A DNA stretch of 64,000 bases from Alphaproteobacteria bacterium (lineage in GTDB: Bacteria; Pseudomonadota; Alphaproteobacteria; UBA9219): NCBI GenBank assembly GCA_026225415.1, contig JAMFSS010000009.1:62001-126000 (forward strand), written 5' to 3'. Positions 35,686 through 44,629 of this stretch are shown here, in pieces (within the stretch, counting starts at the first letter, position 1; each line of letters starts with the position of its first letter). Both the position numbers and the translations under genes were made by a program. The notes under the pieces were generated by a model. That model had not been told where the DNA came from. It saw only the letters and a program-made list of their open reading frames with translations, and did not search any database.

Positions 35686-35735
35686 TTTAAGAACCCGTGG
35701 GATACCATAAAGTGTCCGGTTTAACGGGGTTGAAT

Positions 35736-36494
35736 ATGTCCAGTACGGGTTTAGTCCTTCTTTCCAGCCAAATGACCTTGATGCGGTCGGTGGATATTGT
35801 CGCCAACAATATCGCCAATGCCAGCACGACCGGCTTCAAGCGCGAAGGCATCCAGTTCGACACCTATATCCAACACGCTATGTCGGGCGGCAACAGCGCC
35901 AGCAACGGCAACACCAATTTTGTTTATGACCGTGGCACCTACCGCGACACATCGGCCGGATCCGTGACATCCACCGGCAATCCGCTTGATCTCGCCATTC
36001 AGGGCAAAGGTTATTTTCAGGTACAAAATGCGCAAGGCGTGACCCAATTTACCCGCGATGGCGCGTTTCATCTCGACAACCAGGGCCAAATCGTTTCTTC
36101 GAGCGGCATGCCCGTCCTCAGCGATGGCGGTCAGGCGATCATCCTGCCCGACGATGCGCGCGACATCACCATTTCCGGCGACGGTTTCATTACGGCGCAG
36201 GTCGGCACCGGTTCCGCCCGCGCCCAATTGGGCAAGCTTGGCGTCGTGACATTTGACAATGACGAAGCGGTTGTGCCCGCAGGCGGCAGTTTGCTGACCA
36301 CGACGCAAACGCCAACCCCATCGACGGGCAACAGCATCATGCAGGGCGCCATCGAAAACTCGAACGTCAATTCGATTACGGAAATGACCGATTTGATCCG
36401 TATTCAACGGTCTTATGAACAAGCCACCAATCTGGTCGGTCAGGAAAATTCGCGCCTGAGCGACGCTATCGATAAATTATCGCAAACATCGTAA
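35736..36494 (+). CDS. flgF: Flagellar basal-body rod protein FlgF
   Basis: Proximal rod component of the flagellum, exported by the flagellar type III system. The 252-residue protein has the N-terminal motif SVDIVANNIANASTTGFKREGIQF and the C-terminal SIMQGAIENSNVNSITEMTDLIRIQRSYEQA common to rod/hook proteins, with the FlgF-type DLAIQGKGYFQV core. Start ATG 35736; GTG at 35712 is an alternative. First gene behind the sigma-54 promoter at 35670. Confidence 0.95.
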   Translation: MSSTGLVLLSSQMTLMRSVDIVANNIANASTTGFKREGIQFDTYIQHAMSGGNSASNGNTNFVYDRGTYRDTSAGSVTSTGNPLDLAIQGKGYFQVQNAQGVTQFTRDGAFHLDNQGQIVSSSGMPVLSDGGQAIILPDDARDITISGDGFITAQVGTGSARAQLGKLGVVTFDNDEAVVPAGGSLLTTTQTPTPSTGNSIMQGAIENSNVNSITEMTDLIRIQRSYEQATNLVGQENSRLSDAIDKLSQTS

Positions 36495-36509
36495 TTATGA
36501 GGTCGTGAT

Positions 36510-37298
36510 ATGAGAGCACTCGCCATCGCATCAACCGGTATGTCAGCGCAACAGCTGAACGTCGAAGTTATCTCGAATAACATCGCCAATGCCTCCACCA
36601 CGGGCTTCAAATCCTCGCGTGTTGAATTTCAGGATTTGCTTTACCAGAATATGCGCACCGTGGGTTCGGCTTCGTCGGACAGCAACACGATTGTTCCATC
36701 GGGTTTGCAAGTCGGTTTGGGTGTCATGCCCGCCGCCACATACCGCATCAATACCCAGGGCAATCTGAGCAGCACCGGCAACACGCTGGATATGGCGATT
36801 AACGGTCGCGGTTTTTTCCAGGTGCAAATGCCTGATGGCACGACATCCTATACACGTTCCGGCGCGTTGCAGTTGAACGCCAGCGGCCAGATTGTGACGG
36901 CAGACGGTTACACCGTTATCCCAAGCATCACGGTGCCGACAACGGCCACAGCCGTTACCGTTAATGCCAGCGGTCAGGTTATCGCCACCATTGCCGGACA
37001 AACGGCAACGCAAACGCTGGGTCAGCTTCAGCTGGCCAATTTCATCAACCCCGTCGGCCTGGAATCGATTGGTAACAATTTACTGAAACAAACGGATGCG
37101 TCGGGTTCGCCCACCACGGCAAACCCCGGCACGTCGGGTTTCGGCACGATGGTTCAGGGTTCTTTGGAAACATCCAATGTCGATATCGTGACGGAAGTCA
37201 CCAATTTGATCACGGCACAGCGCGCCTATGAAATGAATTCCAAGGTTATCAACACCGCCGATCAGATGTTGACGACCGCCAACCAGATGAAAACTTAA
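36510..37298 (+). CDS. flgG: Flagellar basal-body rod protein FlgG
   Basis: Distal rod protein. At 262 residues it has the family length. Motifs: MRALAIASTGMSAQQLNVEVISNNIANASTTGFK at the start (split as ASTGMSAQQLN and NNIANASTTGFK), LDMAINGRGFFQV, GSLETSNVDIVTEVTNLITAQRAYEMNSKVI at the end. It begins 15 bp after flgF. Confidence 0.96.
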   Translation: MRALAIASTGMSAQQLNVEVISNNIANASTTGFKSSRVEFQDLLYQNMRTVGSASSDSNTIVPSGLQVGLGVMPAATYRINTQGNLSSTGNTLDMAINGRGFFQVQMPDGTTSYTRSGALQLNASGQIVTADGYTVIPSITVPTTATAVTVNASGQVIATIAGQTATQTLGQLQLANFINPVGLESIGNNLLKQTDASGSPTTANPGTSGFGTMVQGSLETSNVDIVTEVTNLITAQRAYEMNSKVINTADQMLTTANQMKT

Positions 37299-37311
37299 AG
37301 CAGGTTAGGTC

Positions 37312-38286
37312 ATGAAGAAAACCACCCGCATCCTCTACGCCGCCTGGATGGTTATTGCTTGCAGCGCCGCGTCATCGACGCCCTGCATCGCCAATTCTGC
37401 CGTGACCATCAAGCCCGATGTAGAAATCAACCGCTATGCGGTGCGGCTCAGCGATCTGTTCGCCGGCGTTCCCGTCGAAATCGACCGCGATATCGCCCAA
37501 GCCCCCGCCCCTTGCAAACCCGCTTTGTACAACGAAATGGTGTTGAACAAGCTGGCGCAAACCTATCGTCTGGATTGGCAGGCGCAACCCAATGCCGACC
37601 ATATAACCGTCACATCCTCTTGTACCAAGATCAGCAATGATATGGTGCGTGATGCCGTTATCGCCAAAATCAAAGCCGACAGCAGCACGAAAGATCGCGT
37701 TTTTGATGTCGTTTTTGACGCGCGCAATATGGAAATTGATTTGCCTTCCAATCAGGCTCCGGATTTTAAACTGGAAAATTTTACCTATGACCCGACCAAC
37801 AAACAATTCCGCAGTGATTTAACCGCACAAACGCCGCGCGGCCCCTACATTCAACCCATCACGGGCCATGTGATGGTCAAACGGAGCGTGCCTATTCTGG
37901 CGCACCGCGTGGAAGCCGGCACCACAATCGCCGTCAGCGATCTGGATTGGGTGCAGGTTCCCGAAGAACGCGTCACCTCCGATGTCGTGACCGAAGCCAC
38001 ACAATTAATCGGCCGCGAATTGCGCCGCGACACAGCCGAAGGCGATTTGCTGCGGGCACATGACGTTATTCCACCCCGCCTTGTGACACGTGGGTCTTTG
38101 GTAACCCTGAAAATCGAAACGCCCTTTATTAGCATCACCTCGCAAGGCAAATCGCAAGAGGATGGCGCCGAAGGTGAAGTGGTACGCGTCACCAATACCC
38201 AAAGCAACCGCATCGTTGAAGGCGTTGTCACCGGGCCCGGCGTGGTTGAAATTCGTACGGCGCAAAAATTGGCTTCAGCACAGTAG
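37312..38286 (+). CDS. flgA: Flagellar P-ring assembly chaperone FlgA
   Basis: Periplasmic chaperone for FlgI P-ring assembly. The 324-residue protein has a signal peptide (about 1-28, with AAWMVIACSAASSTPCIA) and a C-terminal SAF/FlgA domain: GHVMVKRSVPILAHRVEAGTTIAVSDLDWVQVPEERV, ELRRDTAEGDLLRAHDV, GSLVTLKIETPFISITSQGKSQEDGAEGEVVRVTN and NRIVEGVVTGPGVVEI. Longer than E. coli FlgA because of an extra N-terminal domain, as is common in alphaproteobacteria. The flgI gene is not in the window. Confidence 0.92.
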   Translation: MKKTTRILYAAWMVIACSAASSTPCIANSAVTIKPDVEINRYAVRLSDLFAGVPVEIDRDIAQAPAPCKPALYNEMVLNKLAQTYRLDWQAQPNADHITVTSSCTKISNDMVRDAVIAKIKADSSTKDRVFDVVFDARNMEIDLPSNQAPDFKLENFTYDPTNKQFRSDLTAQTPRGPYIQPITGHVMVKRSVPILAHRVEAGTTIAVSDLDWVQVPEERVTSDVVTEATQLIGRELRRDTAEGDLLRAHDVIPPRLVTRGSLVTLKIETPFISITSQGKSQEDGAEGEVVRVTNTQSNRIVEGVVTGPGVVEIRTAQKLASAQ

Positions 38287-38295
38287 GAGACTGTC

Positions 38296-39048
38296 ATGAC
38301 CAAAATATCTTATAAAAATATTCTGCTTACCACGGTGACGCTGTTGTCACTATCGGCATGCAACGCCTATGACCGTGTATCGGAAATTGGCGACCAGCCC
38401 CACATGTCATCGATCGAAGACCCCACGCATGCAACCGGCTATGTGCCGGTTAAAATGCCAATGCCCGCGCCTTCGTTAAACGAACGCGAAGCCAATTCCT
38501 TATGGGAAACAGGGGGCCGCGCCTTCTTCCGTGATCAACGTGCCGGACGCGTGGGCGATATTCTGACGGTTGTCGTCACCATCAATGATCAGGCGCAGAT
38601 CGCCAATGAAACGCAAAGATCGCGCGCCAATTCGGATTCCGCAAACCTGACCAATTTTCTGGGTCTTGAAAGCAAGTTGAACACCGTCTTGCCGCAAGCC
38701 GTTTCCCCCGCCAGCCTTATTGGCATGGGCAGCACCACCAGCAATGACGGCAAAGGATCGATTGCCCGTCAGGAACAAATCGATTTACGCGTGGCAGCCA
38801 CCATTATTCAGGTTTTGCCCAACGGCAATCTGGTTCTGGAAGGCAAACAGCAAGTCGGCGTCAATTATGATATGCGCGAATTGGATATCAGGGGGATTAT
38901 TCGCCCACAAGATGTCGCCGCCGACAATACCATTACCTATGACCAGATCGCGGAAGCGCGTATCAATTACGGCGGCAAGGGTACCATCGGCGATGTTCAA
39001 CAGCCTCGTTATGGCGACCAATTGTTCGACATCTTGATGCCTTTCTAA
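38296..39048 (+). CDS. flgH: Flagellar L-ring lipoprotein FlgH
   Basis: Outer-membrane ring protein of the flagellum. The 250-residue protein begins with a lipoprotein signal ending in LSAC (Cys22). Family segments: NSLWETGGRAFFRDQRAGRVGDILTVVV, ASTSR-like region replaced by SRANSDSANLTNFLGLES, and LPNGNLVLEGKQQVGVNYDMRELDIRGIIRPQDVA, SYDQIAEARINYGG-like end and a C-terminal YGDQLFDILMPF. Last gene of the operon, followed by a hairpin terminator. flgI and flgJ are absent here. Confidence 0.95.
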   Translation: MTKISYKNILLTTVTLLSLSACNAYDRVSEIGDQPHMSSIEDPTHATGYVPVKMPMPAPSLNEREANSLWETGGRAFFRDQRAGRVGDILTVVVTINDQAQIANETQRSRANSDSANLTNFLGLESKLNTVLPQAVSPASLIGMGSTTSNDGKGSIARQEQIDLRVAATIIQVLPNGNLVLEGKQQVGVNYDMRELDIRGIIRPQDVAADNTITYDQIAEARINYGGKGTIGDVQQPRYGDQLFDILMPF

Positions 39049-39059
39049 CAACTTTAACG

Positions 39060-39106
39060 CGCAAAAAGGCTGTTTCCTTGATAAAAAAGGAAATAGCCTA
39101 TTTGCG
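39060..39106 (+). terminator. Hairpin terminator after flgH
   Basis: Arms 39060-39079 and 39087-39106 pair over 20 nt with two mismatched or wobble positions and a 7-nt loop. The arms begin CGCAAAAAGG and end CTATTTGCG. Layout and arm length are like the hairpin at 32949. Confidence 0.6.
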
Positions 39107-39193
39107 TGAACCTCTTTCCCCTTAAATTTTATCAAAAATTAAGAAGATATTCCCTAGAATATGTAGGTTCGAACCCGTGTGAGTTTTATCCTT

Positions 39194-40858
39194 ATGACGA
39201 CACCCACCGATCTTGGTGATTTGCTAACTGCCGCAGGCGACATCGCCTATGAGTGGGATTTGCATAGCGACAGCATGGTATGGTTTGGCGCATGGCAGAA
39301 AGTTTTTGCGGCTGGCCGCGCGCCTTTGGATTCCCAATCCCTTTATCACGCCTTGCATGCCGATGACCGTTCGGTTGTTTTCAGCGGCGAAATCAAAACC
39401 ATTGACAGGCAATTCCGCGTTACCCAGCCGGACAACAGCGTTATCTGGATTCATGAACGCGGCACAACCGAACTGGATGATGCCAACAAGCCGGTGCGCC
39501 AAAGGGGCGTTTGGCGCATTATCGATCAACCGGCGCAAGCTTCCGCCAACGCCGAAGCACAACATCGCGACGGGTTGACCGGCTGTTTCAAACGCCGCGC
39601 GTTGCAATCGCAAATGTCGCGCGCCATCGAAAATGCCAAGCTGGCGAAACGTGTCGGCGCCTATCTGGTGGTTGCCGTCGATAAAATGTCTTTCGTCAAC
39701 GAAGCGGCGGGCACCGATGCCGGCGATGCCGTTTTGCGCGGCGTGGCCACGCGTTTGGCGCAACTGATCCCGACACGCGCCATATTGGGGCGCGTTGGCG
39801 GCGATGTGTTCGGCATTCTTTTGCCCGAGCCATTGGGCAATGATCTGCATTCATTGGCGGAACGTATTATTCAGGATTTCCATAATTCGCCGGTTATCGC
39901 CGCCCATTCGCCGTTGCATATCACCGTTTCCATCGGCGGCGTGCGTACGCCAAGCGTGGCGCAAAGCTCCAACGAGGCGATGATTTATGCCGAACAGGCA
40001 TTGCACATGGCGCGTCAGCGCGGACGCAACAACTTTGTCGAATATATAGACAGCCCCGAACGGGCACAGGAAAACCGCCAGCTGCTTGAACTGGGCGAAC
40101 GCATCAAACGCGCCTTTAAGAATGACGGATTCCGTTTGGCTTATCAGCCCATCGTTTGCGCGGAAACGGCGGAACCCGTTTGTTATGAAGCGCTGGTGCG
40201 CATGTTTGGCGATGATGGCAAGCCGATTTCAGCCGCTTTGTTTGTGCCGATGATCGAACAAATGGGTTTGGCGCTCGAACTGGATAAAATGGTTATGGAT
40301 ATGGCGGTGCGCGATATGGAAGCGGTGCCGGGCCTAAGCCTTGCCGTGAATATTTCCGGCCTTACCGCATCGCAATCCGATTGGCCGGAATATATCCGCC
40401 ACATTCTGGAACCGCGCCCCGATGTGGCGCAACGTTTGGTGGTGGAAATTACCGAAACGGCGGCTTTGGTCAATATTTCGGAAACCCAGCGTTTTGTGCA
40501 AACGGTGCGCGATCTGGGCGGCCGTGTTTCTTTGGATGATTTCGGCGCGGGTTCAACCTCCATCCGTTATTTGCGCGAACTTGGTTTGTCGATCATGAAA
40601 ATCGACAAGGATTTGTTGAAAGACATTATCGGCAACCGCGAACAGCAGCATCTGGTTTCGGTGTTGATCGATCTGGCGCGTGGCCTTGGTATCCAAACCG
40701 TGGCCGAAGGCGTGGAAACACAGGAAGTCGCCGATTGGCTACGCGGCGCCAAGGTTGATTACATGCAGGGTTATTTCTTTGGTAAACCTGCATTGGAAAG
40801 GCCGGAAGTCGCGGCGCCCACATCGCCCGAGCCACGCGCCCAAGCGGCACGTAACTAG
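39194..40858 (+). CDS. PAS-GGDEF-EAL protein, predicted c-di-GMP phosphodiesterase
   Basis: A 554-residue c-di-GMP signalling protein. An N-terminal PAS-like domain (about 10-115, with WDLHSDSMVWFGAW and IWIHERG) is followed by a GGDEF domain whose signature is GGDVF (202-206), so cyclase activity is probably lost. The EAL domain keeps the catalytic set: CYEALVRM, NISG, VVEITETA, LDDFGAGSTS, IMKIDKDLL and VAEGVETQE. It should therefore degrade c-di-GMP, with the GGDVF domain perhaps as a GTP sensor. It follows flagellar genes, agreeing with a motility role. ATG 39194 was preferred to GTG 39179; neither has a strong ribosome site. Confidence 0.92.
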   Translation: MTTPTDLGDLLTAAGDIAYEWDLHSDSMVWFGAWQKVFAAGRAPLDSQSLYHALHADDRSVVFSGEIKTIDRQFRVTQPDNSVIWIHERGTTELDDANKPVRQRGVWRIIDQPAQASANAEAQHRDGLTGCFKRRALQSQMSRAIENAKLAKRVGAYLVVAVDKMSFVNEAAGTDAGDAVLRGVATRLAQLIPTRAILGRVGGDVFGILLPEPLGNDLHSLAERIIQDFHNSPVIAAHSPLHITVSIGGVRTPSVAQSSNEAMIYAEQALHMARQRGRNNFVEYIDSPERAQENRQLLELGERIKRAFKNDGFRLAYQPIVCAETAEPVCYEALVRMFGDDGKPISAALFVPMIEQMGLALELDKMVMDMAVRDMEAVPGLSLAVNISGLTASQSDWPEYIRHILEPRPDVAQRLVVEITETAALVNISETQRFVQTVRDLGGRVSLDDFGAGSTSIRYLRELGLSIMKIDKDLLKDIIGNREQQHLVSVLIDLARGLGIQTVAEGVETQEVADWLRGAKVDYMQGYFFGKPALERPEVAAPTSPEPRAQAARN

Positions 40859-40867
40859 GTTCCAGAA

Positions 40868-41263
40868 TTATTTTTCTTCGTCATCCGGTCTTTTGGGCTT
40901 CTGCAAATCCTTGGCCACAGCAGGATCATGCAAAAGCACATCGATGCGATGCGCAATCGCAAAAGTTTCATCGGCGACGAAACGTAATTTTGGCACATGG
41001 CGCAACAACACCGCCTTACCCACCGCATGGCGATAGAACCCACTGCTGTCATTCATCGCGCGAACGGTTTCTTTTAACTTGAGCCCACCCAATGGCATGA
41101 CATAGGCCGTGGCGTTTTTCAGATCGGGGCTGACGGATACTTCGGTGACTGTGACTGTTGGCGGATTGAGCCCTGTGGGCCACGGCACATCGCCACGCAT
41201 CAACACCGCCGCCAGCGCGTGACGAATTTCTTCGCCCACCCTTAATTGTCTTTGAGTCCGCAT
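40868..41263 (-). CDS. rbfA: Ribosome-binding factor A
   Basis: Cold-adaptation factor for 30S subunit maturation. The 131-residue protein has RQLRVGEEIRHALAAVL, VTVTEVSVSPDLKNATAYVMPLGG and LRHVPKLRFVADETFAIAHRIDVLL, the family KH-type core. Start ATG 41263 with GGTGG before it; an in-frame GTG upstream adds three residues. Its usual partners infB and truB are not here. The convergent EAL gene ends nine bases away. Confidence 0.95.
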   Translation of the reverse strand: MRTQRQLRVGEEIRHALAAVLMRGDVPWPTGLNPPTVTVTEVSVSPDLKNATAYVMPLGGLKLKETVRAMNDSSGFYRHAVGKAVLLRHVPKLRFVADETFAIAHRIDVLLHDPAVAKDLQKPKRPDDEEK

Positions 41264-41325
41264 ATCAACCACCGAAAAATCTGTACGGAAGCAGGATACT
41301 CAATTTTCATGACAAACGCTATATT

Positions 41326-41471
41326 TAGGGTATGTCCTCAATTGAATAAGTTTGCGGTGAAAATTGTGATTTTTCTTGATTTTGTGCGCAGCGTACGCCT
41401 TTGTACGTGAGCAACAAAATCAAGAAAAAGCGCAATTTGCGCCCAAAATCATTCAATTGGGGCATGCCCTA
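41326..41471. repeat. 146-bp imperfect inverted-repeat element (MITE-like)
   Basis: The whole segment is one long imperfect palindrome. The ends TAGGGTATGTCC and GGCATGCCCTA are near-exact reverse complements, then CAATTGAAT pairs with ATTCAATTG. The inner arms, TTTTTCTTGATTTTGT (41370-41385) and ACAAAATCAAGAAAAA (41414-41429), are perfect complements around a centre of about 28 nt that contains GCGTACGC. It carries no frame. It sits between rbfA and the terminator of the exported Pro-rich gene. No target-site duplication is obvious. Confidence 0.65.
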
Positions 41472-41474
41472 GAT

Positions 41475-41512
41475 AAAAAACCGCCTGCCTCTTGGTTACA
41501 GAGAGGCAGGCG
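41475..41512 (-). terminator. Rho-independent terminator of the exported Pro-rich gene
   Basis: Perfect 11-bp G/C-rich stem (41482-41492 with 41502-41512) and, on the minus strand, a following run of six T (41475-41480). Classic intrinsic terminator. Confidence 0.9.
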
Positions 41513-41536
41513 TAGTTTCTCACCAGAACGGCTGTA

Positions 41537-41887
41537 TTAGCGGATATGGACGCCCAGATTGACTCCAACAGGCGCCGGTTGAACATAAGTCGGCGCGGGC
41601 TGCACATAAACGGTTTGTGGAGGCGCTTGTTCGACAATAACAGGTGCGGGTTGCGGTTGTGCCACAACATAGCCGGGTTGCGCGACCACAACGCCGGGCT
41701 GTGTCACGATATAGCCGGGAGCCGCCACATAATAATGCATGCGTGGATCCCAAACCCAACCGCGCGGCGCATGGCCACGGTGATAATAATGCCCATCATA
41801 CCAACGTGCCTGCGCAGGCGTTGCAATCGACAGACCAACCAAAGCGATGAAGGCGAGCGCAAAGATTCTTTGTAAAGTGGTTTTCAT
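41537..41887 (-). CDS. Exported Pro/Val/Gln-rich protein
   Basis: A 116-residue secreted protein. Signal peptide KTTLQRIFALAFIALVGLSIATPAQA is followed by an aromatic and His-rich segment (RWYDGHYYHRGHAPRGWVW) and then a repetitive region: PGYIVTQ, PGVVVAQ, PGYVVAQ heptads, followed by Pro/Gln/Val runs with TYVQPAPV. The mature N-terminus resembles small RcnB/YXWGXW-type envelope proteins only in composition. Start ATG 41887 with AGGAGA six bases away is secure. It ends at a strong terminator. Function unknown; envelope location inferred. It follows mreB on the same strand at 114 bp. Confidence 0.8.
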   Translation of the reverse strand: MKTTLQRIFALAFIALVGLSIATPAQARWYDGHYYHRGHAPRGWVWDPRMHYYVAAPGYIVTQPGVVVAQPGYVVAQPQPAPVIVEQAPPQTVYVQPAPTYVQPAPVGVNLGVHIR

Positions 41888-42001
41888 CTCTATCTCCTGC
41901 AAAAGGGGCGACTCGCTGTCGCAATGTCTATACTCGACCCTACCTATGAATAAAGGCAGGATTATGGAGGAGTGGAGGTCGTTTAAAGGCGCCGGAAGCC
42001 G

Positions 42002-43048
<1,047 letters not shown>

Positions 43049-43241
43049 CTACCCGAATTGTGGGACAATTGAAAAAGCAGGATTAAGAGGGACTTTCTGA
43101 CACCGTAACAGCTTTTTCGCAAGGGGAAAGAAAGTCATTTTAACCATAGCGGCCAAGTTAAAAATCTATCTTGCCGAAATAAAGGCAAAGCCCCTAAGAT
43201 GTTGCAGATATTTCGTTCGGCAAAAGATTTGGAGACACGCG

Positions 43242-43412
43242 ATGACGCATAAAATCCCGACCCTCATTATTGTTGAAGGCTCACCCTGTGAAGCCATAGA
43301 ACTGGCCTTTCCGCGCAAGCGTGATGAGAACGGCCAAGAGATCGACAGCGAGTTCTGGTTATCGCGCCCCAACCCAAAGCCAGCCGCATCAACCGATTTT
43401 ACGCCGCGTTAA
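43242..43412 (+). CDS. Small hypothetical protein, 56 residues
   Basis: Starts [21 protein letters not shown] at ATG 43242; GGAG is nine bases upstream. A short hydrophobic strand is followed by a charged segment with [16 protein letters not shown] and a Pro-rich end. No family known. Its stop interlocks with the rph stop in a shared TTAA (43409-43412), which also occurs at four other gene pairs in this window and mildly supports its reality. Confidence 0.5.
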   Translation: MTHKIPTLIIVEGSPCEAIELAFPRKRDENGQEIDSEFWLSRPNPKPAASTDFTPR

Positions 43413-44125
43413 ACCGCCAGTGCGGCATTCTGCTTCACGGTCAATTCGGCAATGCCTTTTTGCGCCAGCTTCAACATCGCGTTGAATTGATCTTCGGTAA
43501 AGGGCGCATGTTCCGCCGTTCCTTGAATTTCGACAATGCCCCCTGCCCCCGTCAGAACGAAATTGGCATCGACTTCGGCGGTGGAATCTTCGGCGTAATC
43601 CAGATCAAGCACCGGCTGGTTTTGATAAATGCCGCAGGAAATCGCCGCAACGGAAGTTGCCAGCGGATTAACCGTCAACCGACCCGTCTTCATCAAAAAA
43701 CGGCACGCCAGCGCCAGCGCCACATAGCCGCCGGTGATCGACGCGCAGCGCGTGCCGCCATCGGCTTGAATCACATCGCAATCAACCTTGATTTGAATTT
43801 CACCCATTGCCTTGCGATCTACTACGGCACGTAAACTGCGCCCGATAAGGCGTTGAATTTCCTGTGTGCGGCCTGACTGTTTGCCCTTGGCTGCTTCGCG
43901 ATCCATGCGGTCATGCGTGGCGCGTGGCAACATGCCATATTCAGCCGTGACCCAACCCAAGCCGGTATTGCGCAAAAAGGGTGGCACTTTTTCATCGACG
44001 CTGGCGGTGCATAAAACATGCGTGTCGCCACATTTCACCAAACACGACCCTTCGGCATATTTGGAAAATCCCGTTTCAAACGAGAGAGAACGAAGTTGAT
44101 CAAGGGCACGATTGGAGGGGCGCAT
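43409..44125 (-). CDS. rph: Ribonuclease PH
   Basis: Phosphorolytic 3'-5' exoribonuclease that trims tRNA precursors. The 238-residue length is standard. Motifs: [67 protein letters not shown] (visible in parts), [23 protein letters not shown] and [32 protein letters not shown]. Start ATG 44125. rdgB, its common neighbour, is not seen. Confidence 0.97.
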   Translation of the reverse strand: MRPSNRALDQLRSLSFETGFSKYAEGSCLVKCGDTHVLCTASVDEKVPPFLRNTGLGWVTAEYGMLPRATHDRMDREAAKGKQSGRTQEIQRLIGRSLRAVVDRKAMGEIQIKVDCDVIQADGGTRCASITGGYVALALACRFLMKTGRLTVNPLATSVAAISCGIYQNQPVLDLDYAEDSTAEVDANFVLTGAGGIVEIQGTAEHAPFTEDQFNAMLKLAQKGIAELTVKQNAALAV

Positions 44126-44219
44126 GGGATATGCCTATAGTTAGAAGTTTGATTCTGCTCTCTTTAGCTGGTTCCGGCAAAACAAGCAAATTAACCATAT
44201 ATTTGATTTGAAGGTTTTT

Positions 44220-44247
44220 TTGTAAGTTATTAGATTTGATATATAAC
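44220..44247 (+). promoter_or_regulatory. Predicted sigma-70 promoter
   Basis: TTGTAA (44220-44225), 16-nt spacer, TATAAC (44242-44247), in an AT-rich gap 25 bp before the ATG of the 118-residue unknown gene. Confidence 0.45.
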
Positions 44248-44272
44248 CTACAAGAAATAACGCAGGCAAAAA

Positions 44273-44629
44273 ATGAGCATCGAAAAGTTTGAAGCTATTC
44301 GCGCGGGCCAACCCATTAGAAAAGAAAACATGCTTGAAATGCTTCAGGCTTGGCGCGCCGCGCATGATGGTTGTGTTCGTGTTTTTATAAGCGCAACGGC
44401 TGAAGCCATTGATGAAACAGCACCACTAATCACGCCTTTGTGTGCTTCTTTTTCTGCGCCTATCATGAAGCTTGAGGATGGCAGACATGATTATTTTGTC
44501 GAAGTAACCCCCGAAGGCGGCGATAAAGATAATATTCAAGCTCTGGCTAAAATTTTGCGTCGTCCGGGCATAACGATTAATAATGCCAATAGATACACAA
44601 CCGAAGGCGCGGCAGAACTTATCCTTTAA
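44273..44629 (+). CDS. Hypothetical protein, 118 residues
   Basis: Unrecognised soluble protein without signal peptide. N-terminus MSIEKFEAIRAGQPIRKENM is helical and charged; the remainder mixes short strands (CVRVFISA, DYFVEVTPEGGD) and helices (NIQALAKILRR). Three Cys are present. It has its own promoter in an AT-rich gap whose composition differs from neighbouring genes. Its stop interlocks with that of the D,D-carboxypeptidase gene (TTAA 44626-44629). Confidence 0.65.
   Translation: MSIEKFEAIRAGQPIRKENMLEMLQAWRAAHDGCVRVFISATAEAIDETAPLITPLCASFSAPIMKLEDGRHDYFVEVTPEGGDKDNIQALAKILRRPGITINNANRYTTEGAAELIL

Noticed and set aside
35579-35735. purH expected after rpe and the heparinase-like gene
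   Set aside because: The next gene is flgF; no part of purH is present in the gap.
39160-39180. GGTTCGAACC resembling a tRNA T-loop
   Set aside because: No acceptor, D or anticodon stems can be built around it.
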